Part shown: one piece after another, positions 1-5,643 of the stretch
Position numbering within the stretch: the first letter of the stretch is position 1
Layout of the letters: the number at the start of each line of letters is the position of its first letter
Origin: DRGV01 sp018903055 [NCBI: bacterium]
Lineage (GTDB): Bacteria; UBP18; UBA7526
Direction: 5' to 3'
DNA length: 16,872 nt
NCBI GenBank assembly: GCA_018903055.1
Contig: JAHIPW010000064.1
Coordinates: 1-16,872 of the forward strand
Notes under the pieces: generated by a model
Seen by the model: only the letters and a program-made list of their open reading frames with translations
The model's database searches: none
What the model was told of the DNA's origin: nothing
Made by a program: the position numbers and the translations under genes

Positions 1-203
1 AGATTAGGCAACTGGTAAGTAAAATAAAAGAGATTAAGGCCACTGTTTTAATTGTCTCCAATGAAGTAGGGATGGGTATCGTTCCTGATAACAAATTAGC
101 CCGAAGGTTTAGAGACATTGCGGGCAGAGCAAACCAGATAGTGGCCCAAGCAGCAGATGAAGTCTATTTAGTAGTATCGGGAATATCCATAAAGGTGAAG
201 TAA
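1..203 (+). CDS. cobU: Bifunctional adenosylcobinamide kinase / guanylyltransferase, C-terminal fragment
   Basis: The gene is cut by the window start. The reading frame begins with the complete codon at position 3 and ends at TAA 201-203, giving 66 residues. CobU phosphorylates adenosylcobinamide and then transfers GMP to give adenosylcobinamide-GDP, the substrate of CobS. The fragment shows the typical CobU C-terminus: a VSNEVGMGIVP strand and loop, then LARRFRDIAGRANQ, then ADEVYLVVSGI, ending IKVK. The P-loop half lies upstream and cannot be seen. A 50-bp gap with a partial repeat (AATCGGA twice) separates it from cobT, so the two are probably co-transcribed. Identity rests on family motifs I recognise. 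Confidence 0.9.
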   Translation, partial: IRQLVSKIKEIKATVLIVSNEVGMGIVPDNKLARRFRDIAGRANQIVAQAADEVYLVVSGISIKVK

Positions 204-253
204 GGAGTAAAAAGTAAAATCGGAATGCGAATCGGACATTGGCGAGGTAAAAG

Positions 254-1387
254 ATGGGCAAGATTGAAGAGATGATTAAAAGGATAGGGCCAGTTGATGA
301 GAAACTAATGGAAGAGGCTCAAGGGAGATTGGATAATCTCACTAAGCCACAGGGTTCTCTGGGAAGGTTAGAAGAGCTAGCCAAAAAAGTGGTAGGAATA
401 ACGGGAAAGAAAAATCCCTCTTTAAGGAATAAGGTTATCTTTACTATGGTTGGGGATCATGGAGTAGTTGAAGAAGGGGTGAGCGCCTTTCCCCAGGAGG
501 TAACCCCTCAGATGGTCTATAATTTTATAAAGGGGGGAGCGGGAATAAATGTCCTGGCTCGACATATAGGAGCAAGGGTAATAGTAGTGGATATGGGAGT
601 AAAATCTGATATCAGATATCCCCCTAGAAATTGCGAAACAATTTCAGGGACTGAGTCCCGGAAATCCTTTGGATTTCTCGGGGAGAAATCAGATATCAGA
701 AATTTTAAAGTTAAAAAGATTGGTTATGGAACGAAGAATATGGCTAAGAGGTCGGCCATGACCAGGGAAGAGGCAATAAAGTCCATCGAGGCGGGAATTG
801 AAGTATTTGAGGAAGAATATAAGAAGGGAATTGACATCCTGGGTTTGGGAGATATGGGAATCGGGAATACTACGCCTTCAAGTGCCGTTACAGCGGTCAT
901 TACTGGTAGGCCAATAGAAGAAGTCACTGGTCGGGGAACAGGAGTAAATGATGGAATATTTGAGAATAAGATAAAGGTAATAGAGAAGGCCATCAAATTG
1001 AATACACCCAACCCAAAGGACCCCATAGATGTTTTGGCTAAGGTGGGTGGTTTTGAGATTGGAGGGTTAGCTGGTTCTTTTCTGGCGGCTGCAGCTCATA
1101 AAGTACCAGTGGTTACCGATGGTTTCATCGTTACTACTGGAGCATTGATTGCTTTTGGATTAGAGCCCAAGATAAAGGATTATATCTTTGCTAGCCATTC
1201 CTCAGTAGAGGTGGGTCATAAGGCTATCTTGGAAAGAATGGGGCTTCAACCTTTACTGGATTTAGACATGCGCTTAGGAGAAGGAACCGGCGCCTGTTTG
1301 GGTATCAGTCTCATCGAGGCCGGAGTAAAGATACTGACCGAGATGGCGACCTTTGGTGAAGCAGAGGTCTCCGAGGCTTTAAAATAA
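254..1387 (+). CDS. cobT: Nicotinate-nucleotide--dimethylbenzimidazole phosphoribosyltransferase
   Basis: CobT makes alpha-ribazole phosphate from a lower-ligand base and nicotinate mononucleotide, supplying the nucleotide loop that CobS attaches. Visible family motifs are LTKPQGSLGRLEELA near residues 29-43, MVGDHGVVEEGVSAFP near 65-80, GDMGIGNTTPSSAV in the middle, and LDLDMRLGEGTGA near the end. Glu343 in GEGTGA matches the position of the known catalytic glutamate. The ATG at 254 has GAGG six bases upstream. The protein has 377 residues; the family usually has about 350. The excess is a 28-residue in-frame insertion at about residues 117-144, flanked by KSDIR on both sides and encoded by a palindromic DNA element described separately. 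Without it the length would be 349. The active-site motifs are intact, so the protein is probably functional. Confidence 0.95.
   Translation: MGKIEEMIKRIGPVDEKLMEEAQGRLDNLTKPQGSLGRLEELAKKVVGITGKKNPSLRNKVIFTMVGDHGVVEEGVSAFPQEVTPQMVYNFIKGGAGINVLARHIGARVIVVDMGVKSDIRYPPRNCETISGTESRKSFGFLGEKSDIRNFKVKKIGYGTKNMAKRSAMTREEAIKSIEAGIEVFEEEYKKGIDILGLGDMGIGNTTPSSAVTAVITGRPIEEVTGRGTGVNDGIFENKIKVIEKAIKLNTPNPKDPIDVLAKVGGFEIGGLAGSFLAAAAHKVPVVTDGFIVTTGALIAFGLEPKIKDYIFASHSSVEVGHKAILERMGLQPLLDLDMRLGEGTGACLGISLIEAGVKILTEMATFGEAEVSEALK
602..700 (+). mobile_element. In-frame palindromic element inside cobT, cloverleaf-like
   Basis: A near-perfect 15-bp direct repeat (14/15 identical, aaatcNgatatcaga) lies at 602-616 and 686-700, exactly 84 bp (28 codons) apart. 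Between the copies the DNA is densely self-complementary. An outer stem pairs 606-613 with 692-699, and CCCC 620-623 pairs with GGGG 680-683. Inside are three hairpins: 627-633/639-645 (7 bp), 647-651/655-659 (5 bp, triloop) and 661-667/671-677 (7 bp, loop ttt). The layout is a four-way junction. Removing 84 bp restores a CobT of normal length. The structure is read directly; that it is a mobile element is inference. No transposase is encoded nearby. Confidence 0.75.
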
Positions 1388-1388
1388 T

Positions 1389-1441
1389 GTCCAAAGTCCA
1401 TCCGTCCAACTGGCAAAGACAGTTGGACGGACCAAAGTCCA
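1389..1441 (+). repeat. Direct-repeat-flanked hairpin in the cobT-cobS gap
   Basis: A perfect 12-bp stem (1401-1412 with 1420-1431, loop 1413-1419) is bracketed by the 10-bp direct repeat CCAAAGTCCA at 1391-1400 and 1432-1441. The left side also reads as degenerate 7-bp units (GTCCAAA, GTCCATC, CGTCCAA). No T-tract follows, so it is not a convincing terminator. The plan of direct repeat, palindrome, direct repeat is the same as in the elements inside neighbouring genes. It could still affect mRNA stability between cobT and cobS. Confidence 0.7.
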
Positions 1442-1457
1442 ATGTCAGAGAGGTTAA

Positions 1458-2270
1458 ATGAACCCCGTTAGAAATAAGTTGCCAGAGGCGACTGCCGCAC
1501 CTTTGGTGTGGATTTCTAACGGGGTGAAAAGTTTTTTTATTGCTCTCCAATTCCTGACCAGGCTCCCCGTTGGTGAATATCCTGAAGATGAGAAGAGACT
1601 GGGAAGGTCCATGGCCTATTTTCCGATTGTGGGACTGATTTTAGGGGGGATATTAGTCTTAGTCAACTGGGGATTCTCCATTTTTTTAACCCCCTTAGTA
1701 GCAGATGTCTTAACCATTATTGCTTTAGTCATCCTAACGGGAGCCCTACATATCGACGGCTTTGTCGATACTGTTGATGGGTTTGCCGGAGGAAAGACAA
1801 AGGAAGAGATTCTAAGGATTATGAGAGATAGTCGGGTGGGTGCTTTTGGCATTATAGGAATAGTCTCTTTAATAATGCTCAAGTTAGTCTTACTTCACGA
1901 GATGCCTTTAGAAATAAAGAGGGGGGCCCTACTTCTCTTTCCTGTTATGGGAAGATGGGCCATGGTAGTTGCCAGTTCCTTGTCTCTCTATGCCCGGAAG
2001 AAAGGAACAGGAAAGGCGTTTCTTGATTATTGTGGAAGAAAAGAGCTAATTGTTGCCAGTTTAATTACCTTAATAATTGCTAGAGGTTTCTTAAAGATCT
2101 TGGGCCTGGAACTATTTCTCTTTATTCTGGCCCTGACTCTTCTTTTGACAAGATTTATCTCTAAAAGGGTTGGAGGAATGACGGGTGACACCTTAGGAGC
2201 AGTAAACGAAATAATTGAAGTGGGGGCCTTATTCATTCTTTTCCTACTGTTTAATCTTGCTAAAGGATAA
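1458..2270 (+). CDS. cobS: Adenosylcobinamide-GDP ribazoletransferase (cobalamin synthase)
   Basis: CobS is an integral membrane enzyme that joins adenosylcobinamide-GDP to alpha-ribazole (or its phosphate), closing the nucleotide loop. Visible motifs are FFIALQFLTRLPVG, the acidic signature HIDGFVDTVDGFAGGKTKEEILRIMRDSRVGAFG near residues 97-131, and GGMTGDTLGAVNEI near the C-terminus, with several long hydrophobic segments between. The ATG at 1458 has GAGAGG about six bases upstream. Residues 2-23 are foreign: they come from a 66-bp palindromic element, after which the expected N-terminus (KSFFIALQF) begins. A GTG at 1524 could give a start without the insert but has a poorer upstream site. 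Length without the insert is 248, normal for CobS. The stop is six bases before the next gene. Confidence 0.94.
   Translation: MNPVRNKLPEATAAPLVWISNGVKSFFIALQFLTRLPVGEYPEDEKRLGRSMAYFPIVGLILGGILVLVNWGFSIFLTPLVADVLTIIALVILTGALHIDGFVDTVDGFAGGKTKEEILRIMRDSRVGAFGIIGIVSLIMLKLVLLHEMPLEIKRGALLLFPVMGRWAMVVASSLSLYARKKGTGKAFLDYCGRKELIVASLITLIIARGFLKILGLELFLFILALTLLLTRFISKRVGGMTGDTLGAVNEIIEVGALFILFLLFNLAKG
1459..1528 (+). mobile_element. TGAA-flanked palindromic element at the cobS start codon
   Basis: TGAA occurs at 1459-1462 and 1525-1528, 66 bp (22 codons) apart. A perfect 14-bp stem (1462-1475 with 1512-1525) encloses two 7-bp hairpins, 1477-1483/1487-1493 and 1495-1501/1505-1511, each with a 3-base loop and one G.T wobble. 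Only positions 1476 and 1494 are unpaired at the three-way junction. Removing one TGAA plus the stem-loops gives ATGAAAAGTTTT, which reads MKSF, the usual CobS start. The insertion therefore kept the start codon and frame. The encoded extension runs MNPVRN...ISNGVK. Confidence 0.85.
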
Positions 2271-2276
2271 AGGTAA

Positions 2277-3272
2277 ATGAAGGATACTGTAGATATTACT
2301 GATGAATTAAGGGAAAGATTAAAGAAGGCTGTCGGGCGGAATTCTGCAGAGGGGTTACTCTTCTCTGGAGGATTGGATACCAGTATCTTGGCGGTTCTAA
2401 ATCCCAATATGAACCCCGCCCATTTTACTTCGAAGCATTCCTTTGTAGCAGAAAGGGGCGGGGTGAAGGCCATCACGGTTAGCCTGGAATCCTTTGGAGA
2501 AGATGTCTCATACGCTAAATTGGTAGCCAACCATTTAAAACTAAACCATTATCATAGAAGGGTAAGTATAGATGAAGCGATAGATTCTATTCCCGATGTA
2601 ATAAAAATCCTTAAGAGCTTCGACCCAGCAATCCCTAATGATTTGGTTGTTTACTTTGGCTTAAAATGGGCGAAAGAGCTGGGGATTAAAAAGATAATGA
2701 CGGGCGATGGAAGTGATGAGTTATTTGCCGGCTATGATTTTATGAGAAATATCCGAAACCTGGACGAGTATCTGAGAAGAATAACTAAAACTATGTCTTT
2801 TAGTTCTAACCAATTAGGCGACTTTTTTGACATTAAGATTAAACAGCCCTTTTTAAATAAAAGATTCATTGATTTTTCTCTTGGAATACCCGTAGAACTT
2901 AAGATAAAAGAAGAAAACGGAAATTTATGGGGGAAATGGATTCTACGAAAGGCCTTTGAAAAAATGCTGCCTGCCGAGATTGTCTGGCAGGACAAAAGAC
3001 CCCTGGAGTATGGCTCGGGTATGAGGAAGTTAAGAAAGATTATTACCTCAAAGATCTCGGATGAGGAGTTTGAACATAAAAGCAAACAATATCCAATAAA
3101 GTTTATGAATAAGGAGCATCTCTACTATTATGAGATTTACAAAAAAGAAGTGGGAGAAATTCCTGGGCCTAAGAATAATCAAAAAGAATGTCCGGGATGC
3201 GGGGCGGGAATGGAACCCACTGCCTTTCACTGTAAGGTTTGTGGATATGTTTGCGAGAGGGAGGTGAATTAG
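2277..3272 (+). CDS. Asparagine-synthase-like ATP pyrophosphatase with C-terminal zinc ribbon
   Basis: This is the synthetase half of the asparagine synthase family without the glutaminase domain. It shows the PP-loop FSGGLDTS near residues 29-36, a second nucleotide and metal motif TGDGSDELFAGYDF near 142-155, and the conserved LPAEIVWQDKRPLEYGSG segment. Such enzymes adenylate a carboxylate and pass it to a nitrogen nucleophile. The last 30 residues carry CPGCG...CKVCGY, a Cx2C...Cx2C zinc ribbon, which may bind a partner. Residues 46-63 are an in-frame palindromic insertion; without it the protein has 313 residues and reads NPN-MKAITV after the PP-loop. The gene is six bases after cobS and directly abuts the small peptide gene. 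Roles in corrinoid side-chain amidation or in modifying the adjacent peptide are speculation. The family call is firm, the substrate unknown. Confidence 0.85.
   Translation: MKDTVDITDELRERLKKAVGRNSAEGLLFSGGLDTSILAVLNPNMNPAHFTSKHSFVAERGGVKAITVSLESFGEDVSYAKLVANHLKLNHYHRRVSIDEAIDSIPDVIKILKSFDPAIPNDLVVYFGLKWAKELGIKKIMTGDGSDELFAGYDFMRNIRNLDEYLRRITKTMSFSSNQLGDFFDIKIKQPFLNKRFIDFSLGIPVELKIKEENGNLWGKWILRKAFEKMLPAEIVWQDKRPLEYGSGMRKLRKIITSKISDEEFEHKSKQYPIKFMNKEHLYYYEIYKKEVGEIPGPKNNQKECPGCGAGMEPTAFHCKVCGYVCEREVN
2410..2467 (+). mobile_element. TGAA-flanked palindromic element inside the asnB-like gene
   Basis: TGAA lies at 2410-2413 and 2464-2467, 54 bp (18 codons) apart. The arms CCCCGCCC (2414-2421) and GGGCGGGG (2456-2463) are perfectly complementary. 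The interior is weaker, with a CTTCGAAG palindrome. The encoded ends read MNP... and ...GVK, as in the cobS element. Precise removal gives NPN-MKAITVSLE, a sensible strand after the PP-loop. The insertion follows the first strand and loop of the ATP-binding fold, so tolerance there is surprising. Confidence 0.8.
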
Positions 3273-3389
3273 ATGAAAAAACCAAATTGCAAGGCAAGTC
3301 ACAGGGCAAAGAAAGACATTATTGCCCACCGAAAGAAATGTAAGGCAAGTGGAACTGGTCTTTCCCATTACGTCCTTGAGAAGAAATGA
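3273..3389 (+). CDS. cbpA: Small Cys-containing modified-peptide precursor (CbpA / cobopeptide-like)
   Basis: A 38-residue basic peptide starts at the base after the stop of the preceding gene, with GAGGGAGG about seven bases upstream. It has two Cys in an internal repeat: CKASH at residues 6-10 and CKASG at 23-27, followed by TGLSHYVLEKK. There is no signal peptide. It lies just before a radical SAM/SPASM enzyme, the classic arrangement of a ribosomally made peptide and its maturase. From memory this matches the TIGRFAM-defined 'cobopeptide' precursor CbpA, named for its occurrence among cobalamin genes; I could not run a search. The mature product and its function are not known to me. Translation is probably coupled to the upstream asnB-like gene. 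Confidence 0.75.
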   Translation: MKKPNCKASHRAKKDIIAHRKKCKASGTGLSHYVLEKK

Positions 3390-3407
3390 TGTAAAGTTTC
3401 ATTTAAA

Positions 3408-3450
3408 CCGGCTGAAAGGTTCCGGGTTACTACACCGGGACCTTTCCCGG
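3408..3450 (+). promoter_or_regulatory. Strong hairpin between the peptide gene and its maturase gene
   Basis: A 12-bp stem (3414-3425 with 3435-3446, one T.G wobble, 9-base loop) is extended by CCGG/CCGG pairing (3408-3411 with 3447-3450) across a 2-base bulge. No T-run follows, so it is not a canonical terminator. Its place in the 88-bp gap between the precursor and maturase genes suggests it could protect the short upstream mRNA or reduce read-through, giving more peptide than enzyme. It could also be another dispersed palindrome. The structure is read directly; the role is inference. Confidence 0.6.
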
Positions 3451-3477
3451 CAGGCAGAAGGGAGTAAGGAATAAGAT

Positions 3478-4932
3478 ATGGAAAAGTTGCAAATGAAAGA
3501 CAATTGCGTCTCATCTCGGGGAATTTATTTTAATACCGGAGGTGGGATCCAGCTTCAAGTTATAGATATCAAACATAAAGACTATATAGGATTGGTATCA
3601 GCGGATACTGCATTCTGGTCACTTGTCAAAAAAACCCGACTGGGCCAGGCACTGACTGATTCGTCTTTCCTCAGCAAGTACCGTAAAAAAGAAAAATCTT
3701 TCGCTGATGAGATAAGCGCCCTAAGGTTTGGTTTGAAACCTTCCGCAGTTTATTTTAACCCTACTGATCGCTGTAACCTGAATTGTTCTTATTGTTATAT
3801 TCCGGAAAGATTGCGCAAATATGGCAAACATATGTCACAAGAAAGACTCATGCAAGCGCTTGAAATTCTAAAGATTTATTTCAAGTCAACTATACCTAAG
3901 GGTCGGATACCACAAATTGTTTTCCATGGCGCTGAACCAATGCTTAACAAAAAATCAGTTTTCCGCGCTATAGACAAATTTAGGGAAGATTTCGATTTCG
4001 GCATACAGACCAACGGCACACTTCTGAATGATGAGGAAATAAAATTTCTAACCTCAAGAGGAATAAGCATCGGGCTTTCCCTCGATGGTCACATTCGGGA
4101 GGTAGCCGACCGGCTACGCAAGACCTGGGATGGCCAGGGAGTTTTTAACAAGATAGTAGACGTAATGAATCGCCTCAGAGGTTACAGGAATTATTCAGTG
4201 ATTTGCACGGTAACAAAAGAAAATATGAGTTCGCTTACTAAGATGGTTGACTTTTTACATAATATAGAAGTGCCAGTTTGTATGTTAAATCCTGTTCGCT
4301 GTACACTGCCGGGTGGCCGGGAGAGTAAGCCGGCGGATCACCAACTTGCCAAGTATTACCTGAGGGCACTTGACCGAACCTACGAGCTTTATAGAAAGAC
4401 GGGCCGCCGTCTTGTGGTGGCAAACTTTGCCAATGTCTTGATGAGCATTATTGCGCCGAATGGCCGACGGCTGATGTGTGATATCTCACCCTGCGGTGGT
4501 GGAAGATGCTTTTTTGCGCTTTCCAGCAGTGGGGATTTATTTCCCTGTAGTGAATTTATTGGTCTGAAAAAATTCAAAGGCGGCAACATCTTTAAAGATG
4601 ATATCAATGAGGTTTTAGAAACAGAGCCATTCAAACTTGTTACCAACAGGCTTATTGAGAATATCGAACCCTGTTCTCATTGCGCCATTCGTCATTTTTG
4701 CGGCTCACCTTGTCCTGCCGAGGCCTATGAAATGAACCCCGCCCTTTCTAAAAAGACCTTAAGAAAGAGCGGGGTGAACGGATCCCTAGAGAAGCCAGGA
4801 GCATTTTGTGAACTTTATGAAGAGCAGGTGCGTTACGCCTTACGTTTGATTGCCGACGGCAAAGAAGATGCGTATCTTTGGGATGGTTGGGATAAGGGAA
4901 TATCTACCAGTCTTGAAATAACAAAACTTTAA
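3478..4932 (+). CDS. cbpB: Radical SAM/SPASM peptide-modifying enzyme (CbpB-like)
   Basis: The radical SAM core carries CNLNCSYC at residues 99-106 (Cys99, Cys103, Cys106), which would bind the 4Fe-4S cluster that cleaves S-adenosylmethionine, followed by HGAEPM and GLSLDG, typical of peptide maturases. The C-terminal third is a SPASM domain with many Cys (CDISPCGGGRC, FPCSEF, EPCSHCAIRHFCGSPC, GAFC) for auxiliary iron-sulfur clusters. The N-terminal ~90 residues may form a peptide-recognition region. Its likely substrate is the 38-residue peptide encoded just upstream. From memory it corresponds to CbpB, the partner of CbpA near cobalamin genes. Residues 420-433 are an in-frame palindromic insertion between two Cys groups of the SPASM domain, yet all recognisable Cys remain. 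The start is the ATG at 3478, after GGAGTAAGGAATAAG. Confidence 0.82.
   Translation: MEKLQMKDNCVSSRGIYFNTGGGIQLQVIDIKHKDYIGLVSADTAFWSLVKKTRLGQALTDSSFLSKYRKKEKSFADEISALRFGLKPSAVYFNPTDRCNLNCSYCYIPERLRKYGKHMSQERLMQALEILKIYFKSTIPKGRIPQIVFHGAEPMLNKKSVFRAIDKFREDFDFGIQTNGTLLNDEEIKFLTSRGISIGLSLDGHIREVADRLRKTWDGQGVFNKIVDVMNRLRGYRNYSVICTVTKENMSSLTKMVDFLHNIEVPVCMLNPVRCTLPGGRESKPADHQLAKYYLRALDRTYELYRKTGRRLVVANFANVLMSIIAPNGRRLMCDISPCGGGRCFFALSSSGDLFPCSEFIGLKKFKGGNIFKDDINEVLETEPFKLVTNRLIENIEPCSHCAIRHFCGSPCPAEAYEMNPALSKKTLRKSGVNGSLEKPGAFCELYEEQVRYALRLIADGKEDAYLWDGWDKGISTSLEITKL
4733..4778 (+). mobile_element. TGAA-flanked palindromic element inside cbpB
   Basis: TGAA lies at 4733-4736 and 4775-4778, 42 bp (14 codons) apart. 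Stem CCCCGC (4737-4742) pairs with GCGGGG (4769-4774), and after one mismatch CTTTCT (4744-4749) pairs with AGAAAG (4762-4767). It is the shortest of the three TGAA elements and has a single hairpin with a 12-base loop. The encoded ends again read MNP and GVN. Removal joins AYEM to NGSLEKPGAFC, a natural-looking SPASM sequence. Confidence 0.8.
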
Positions 4933-4949
4933 CCGGAGATTCTTACATA

Positions 4950-5627
4950 ATGGATAATACTAAACAACCCCTAAAAACTTTTGTCTCCTGGAGTGGGGGC
5001 AAAGAGACGTCTCTGGCCTGCTATAGAGCAATGCAGGATAAGAATCTTGAAGTCAAATATCTTTTGAATATGGTATCAGAGGATGGTAGGCATTCTCGTT
5101 CTCATGGAATCAGTTCAGCTCTTTTAAAAGCCCAATCAGATACTATGGGCATCCCCATCATCCAAAGAAAGACCACCTGGAAAGGTTATGAAGGGGTATT
5201 TAAAGAAGCAGTTTCCGGATTAAAAGAGGAAGGTATCAAGGTAGGCGTTTTTGGCGATATTGACCTTCAGGAACATAGGGATTGGGTCGAGAGGGTATGT
5301 AGAGAGATAGGGATTAAGCCATTATTACCCCTATGGAAAGAAGGTCGGGAGGGGTTGCTTAAAGAATTTATCCGGGCTGGTTTCAAAGCCATTGTCATAG
5401 CTACTAGGGCTGATTTGTTAGGCAGAGAGTGGTTAGGCCGCAAGATAGATGAAGAATTCATAAGAGATCTGAAACGATTAGGCAGTATCGATCTCTGTGG
5501 GGAGAAAGGTGAATACCATACTTTTGTTTATGATGGCCCTATTTTTAAAGAACTTGTAAGATTTTCAATCGGTAAAAAGATATTTAAAAATAAACATTGG
5601 TTTTTGCAACTTGCGGTCAAAAAATAA
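4950..5627 (+). CDS. DUF71/COG2102 (Dph6-like) ATP pyrophosphatase, probable B12-salvage subgroup
   Basis: This 225-residue protein is an adenine-nucleotide alpha-hydrolase-like enzyme. It has the PP-loop WSGGKETSLA near residues 14-23, a MVSEDGRHSRSHG segment that would follow the second strand, GDIDLQEHRDWVERVC in the middle, and the signature LCGEKGEYHTFVYDGPIF near the C-terminus. Eukaryotic and archaeal relatives amidate diphthine on EF2, which bacteria lack. I recall a comparative-genomics study of DUF71/COG2102 that predicted a B12-salvage role for a bacterial subgroup; the surrounding genes here support that. The substrate is unknown. It lies 17 bp after cbpB and 16 bp before the small radical SAM gene, in an apparent operon. 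The family call is firm. Confidence 0.83.
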   Translation: MDNTKQPLKTFVSWSGGKETSLACYRAMQDKNLEVKYLLNMVSEDGRHSRSHGISSALLKAQSDTMGIPIIQRKTTWKGYEGVFKEAVSGLKEEGIKVGVFGDIDLQEHRDWVERVCREIGIKPLLPLWKEGREGLLKEFIRAGFKAIVIATRADLLGREWLGRKIDEEFIRDLKRLGSIDLCGEKGEYHTFVYDGPIFKELVRFSIGKKIFKNKHWFLQLAVKK

Positions 5628-5643
5628 TTAAATAGGGATAAAA

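Noticed and set aside
602-700. A tRNA gene suggested by the cloverleaf fold in cobT
   Set aside because: No T-loop GTTCRAATC word, no CCA and no sensible anticodon arm. It is in frame within cobT and flanked by direct repeats.
724-1026. Antisense open frame of 100 codons in cobT, and other long reverse-strand frames under real genes
   Set aside because: They mirror strongly supported genes, lack ribosome sites and show no family motifs.
1401-1431. Intrinsic terminator between cobT and cobS
   Set aside because: The stem is strong but no T-run follows, and direct repeats flank it. A dispersed palindrome is a better explanation.
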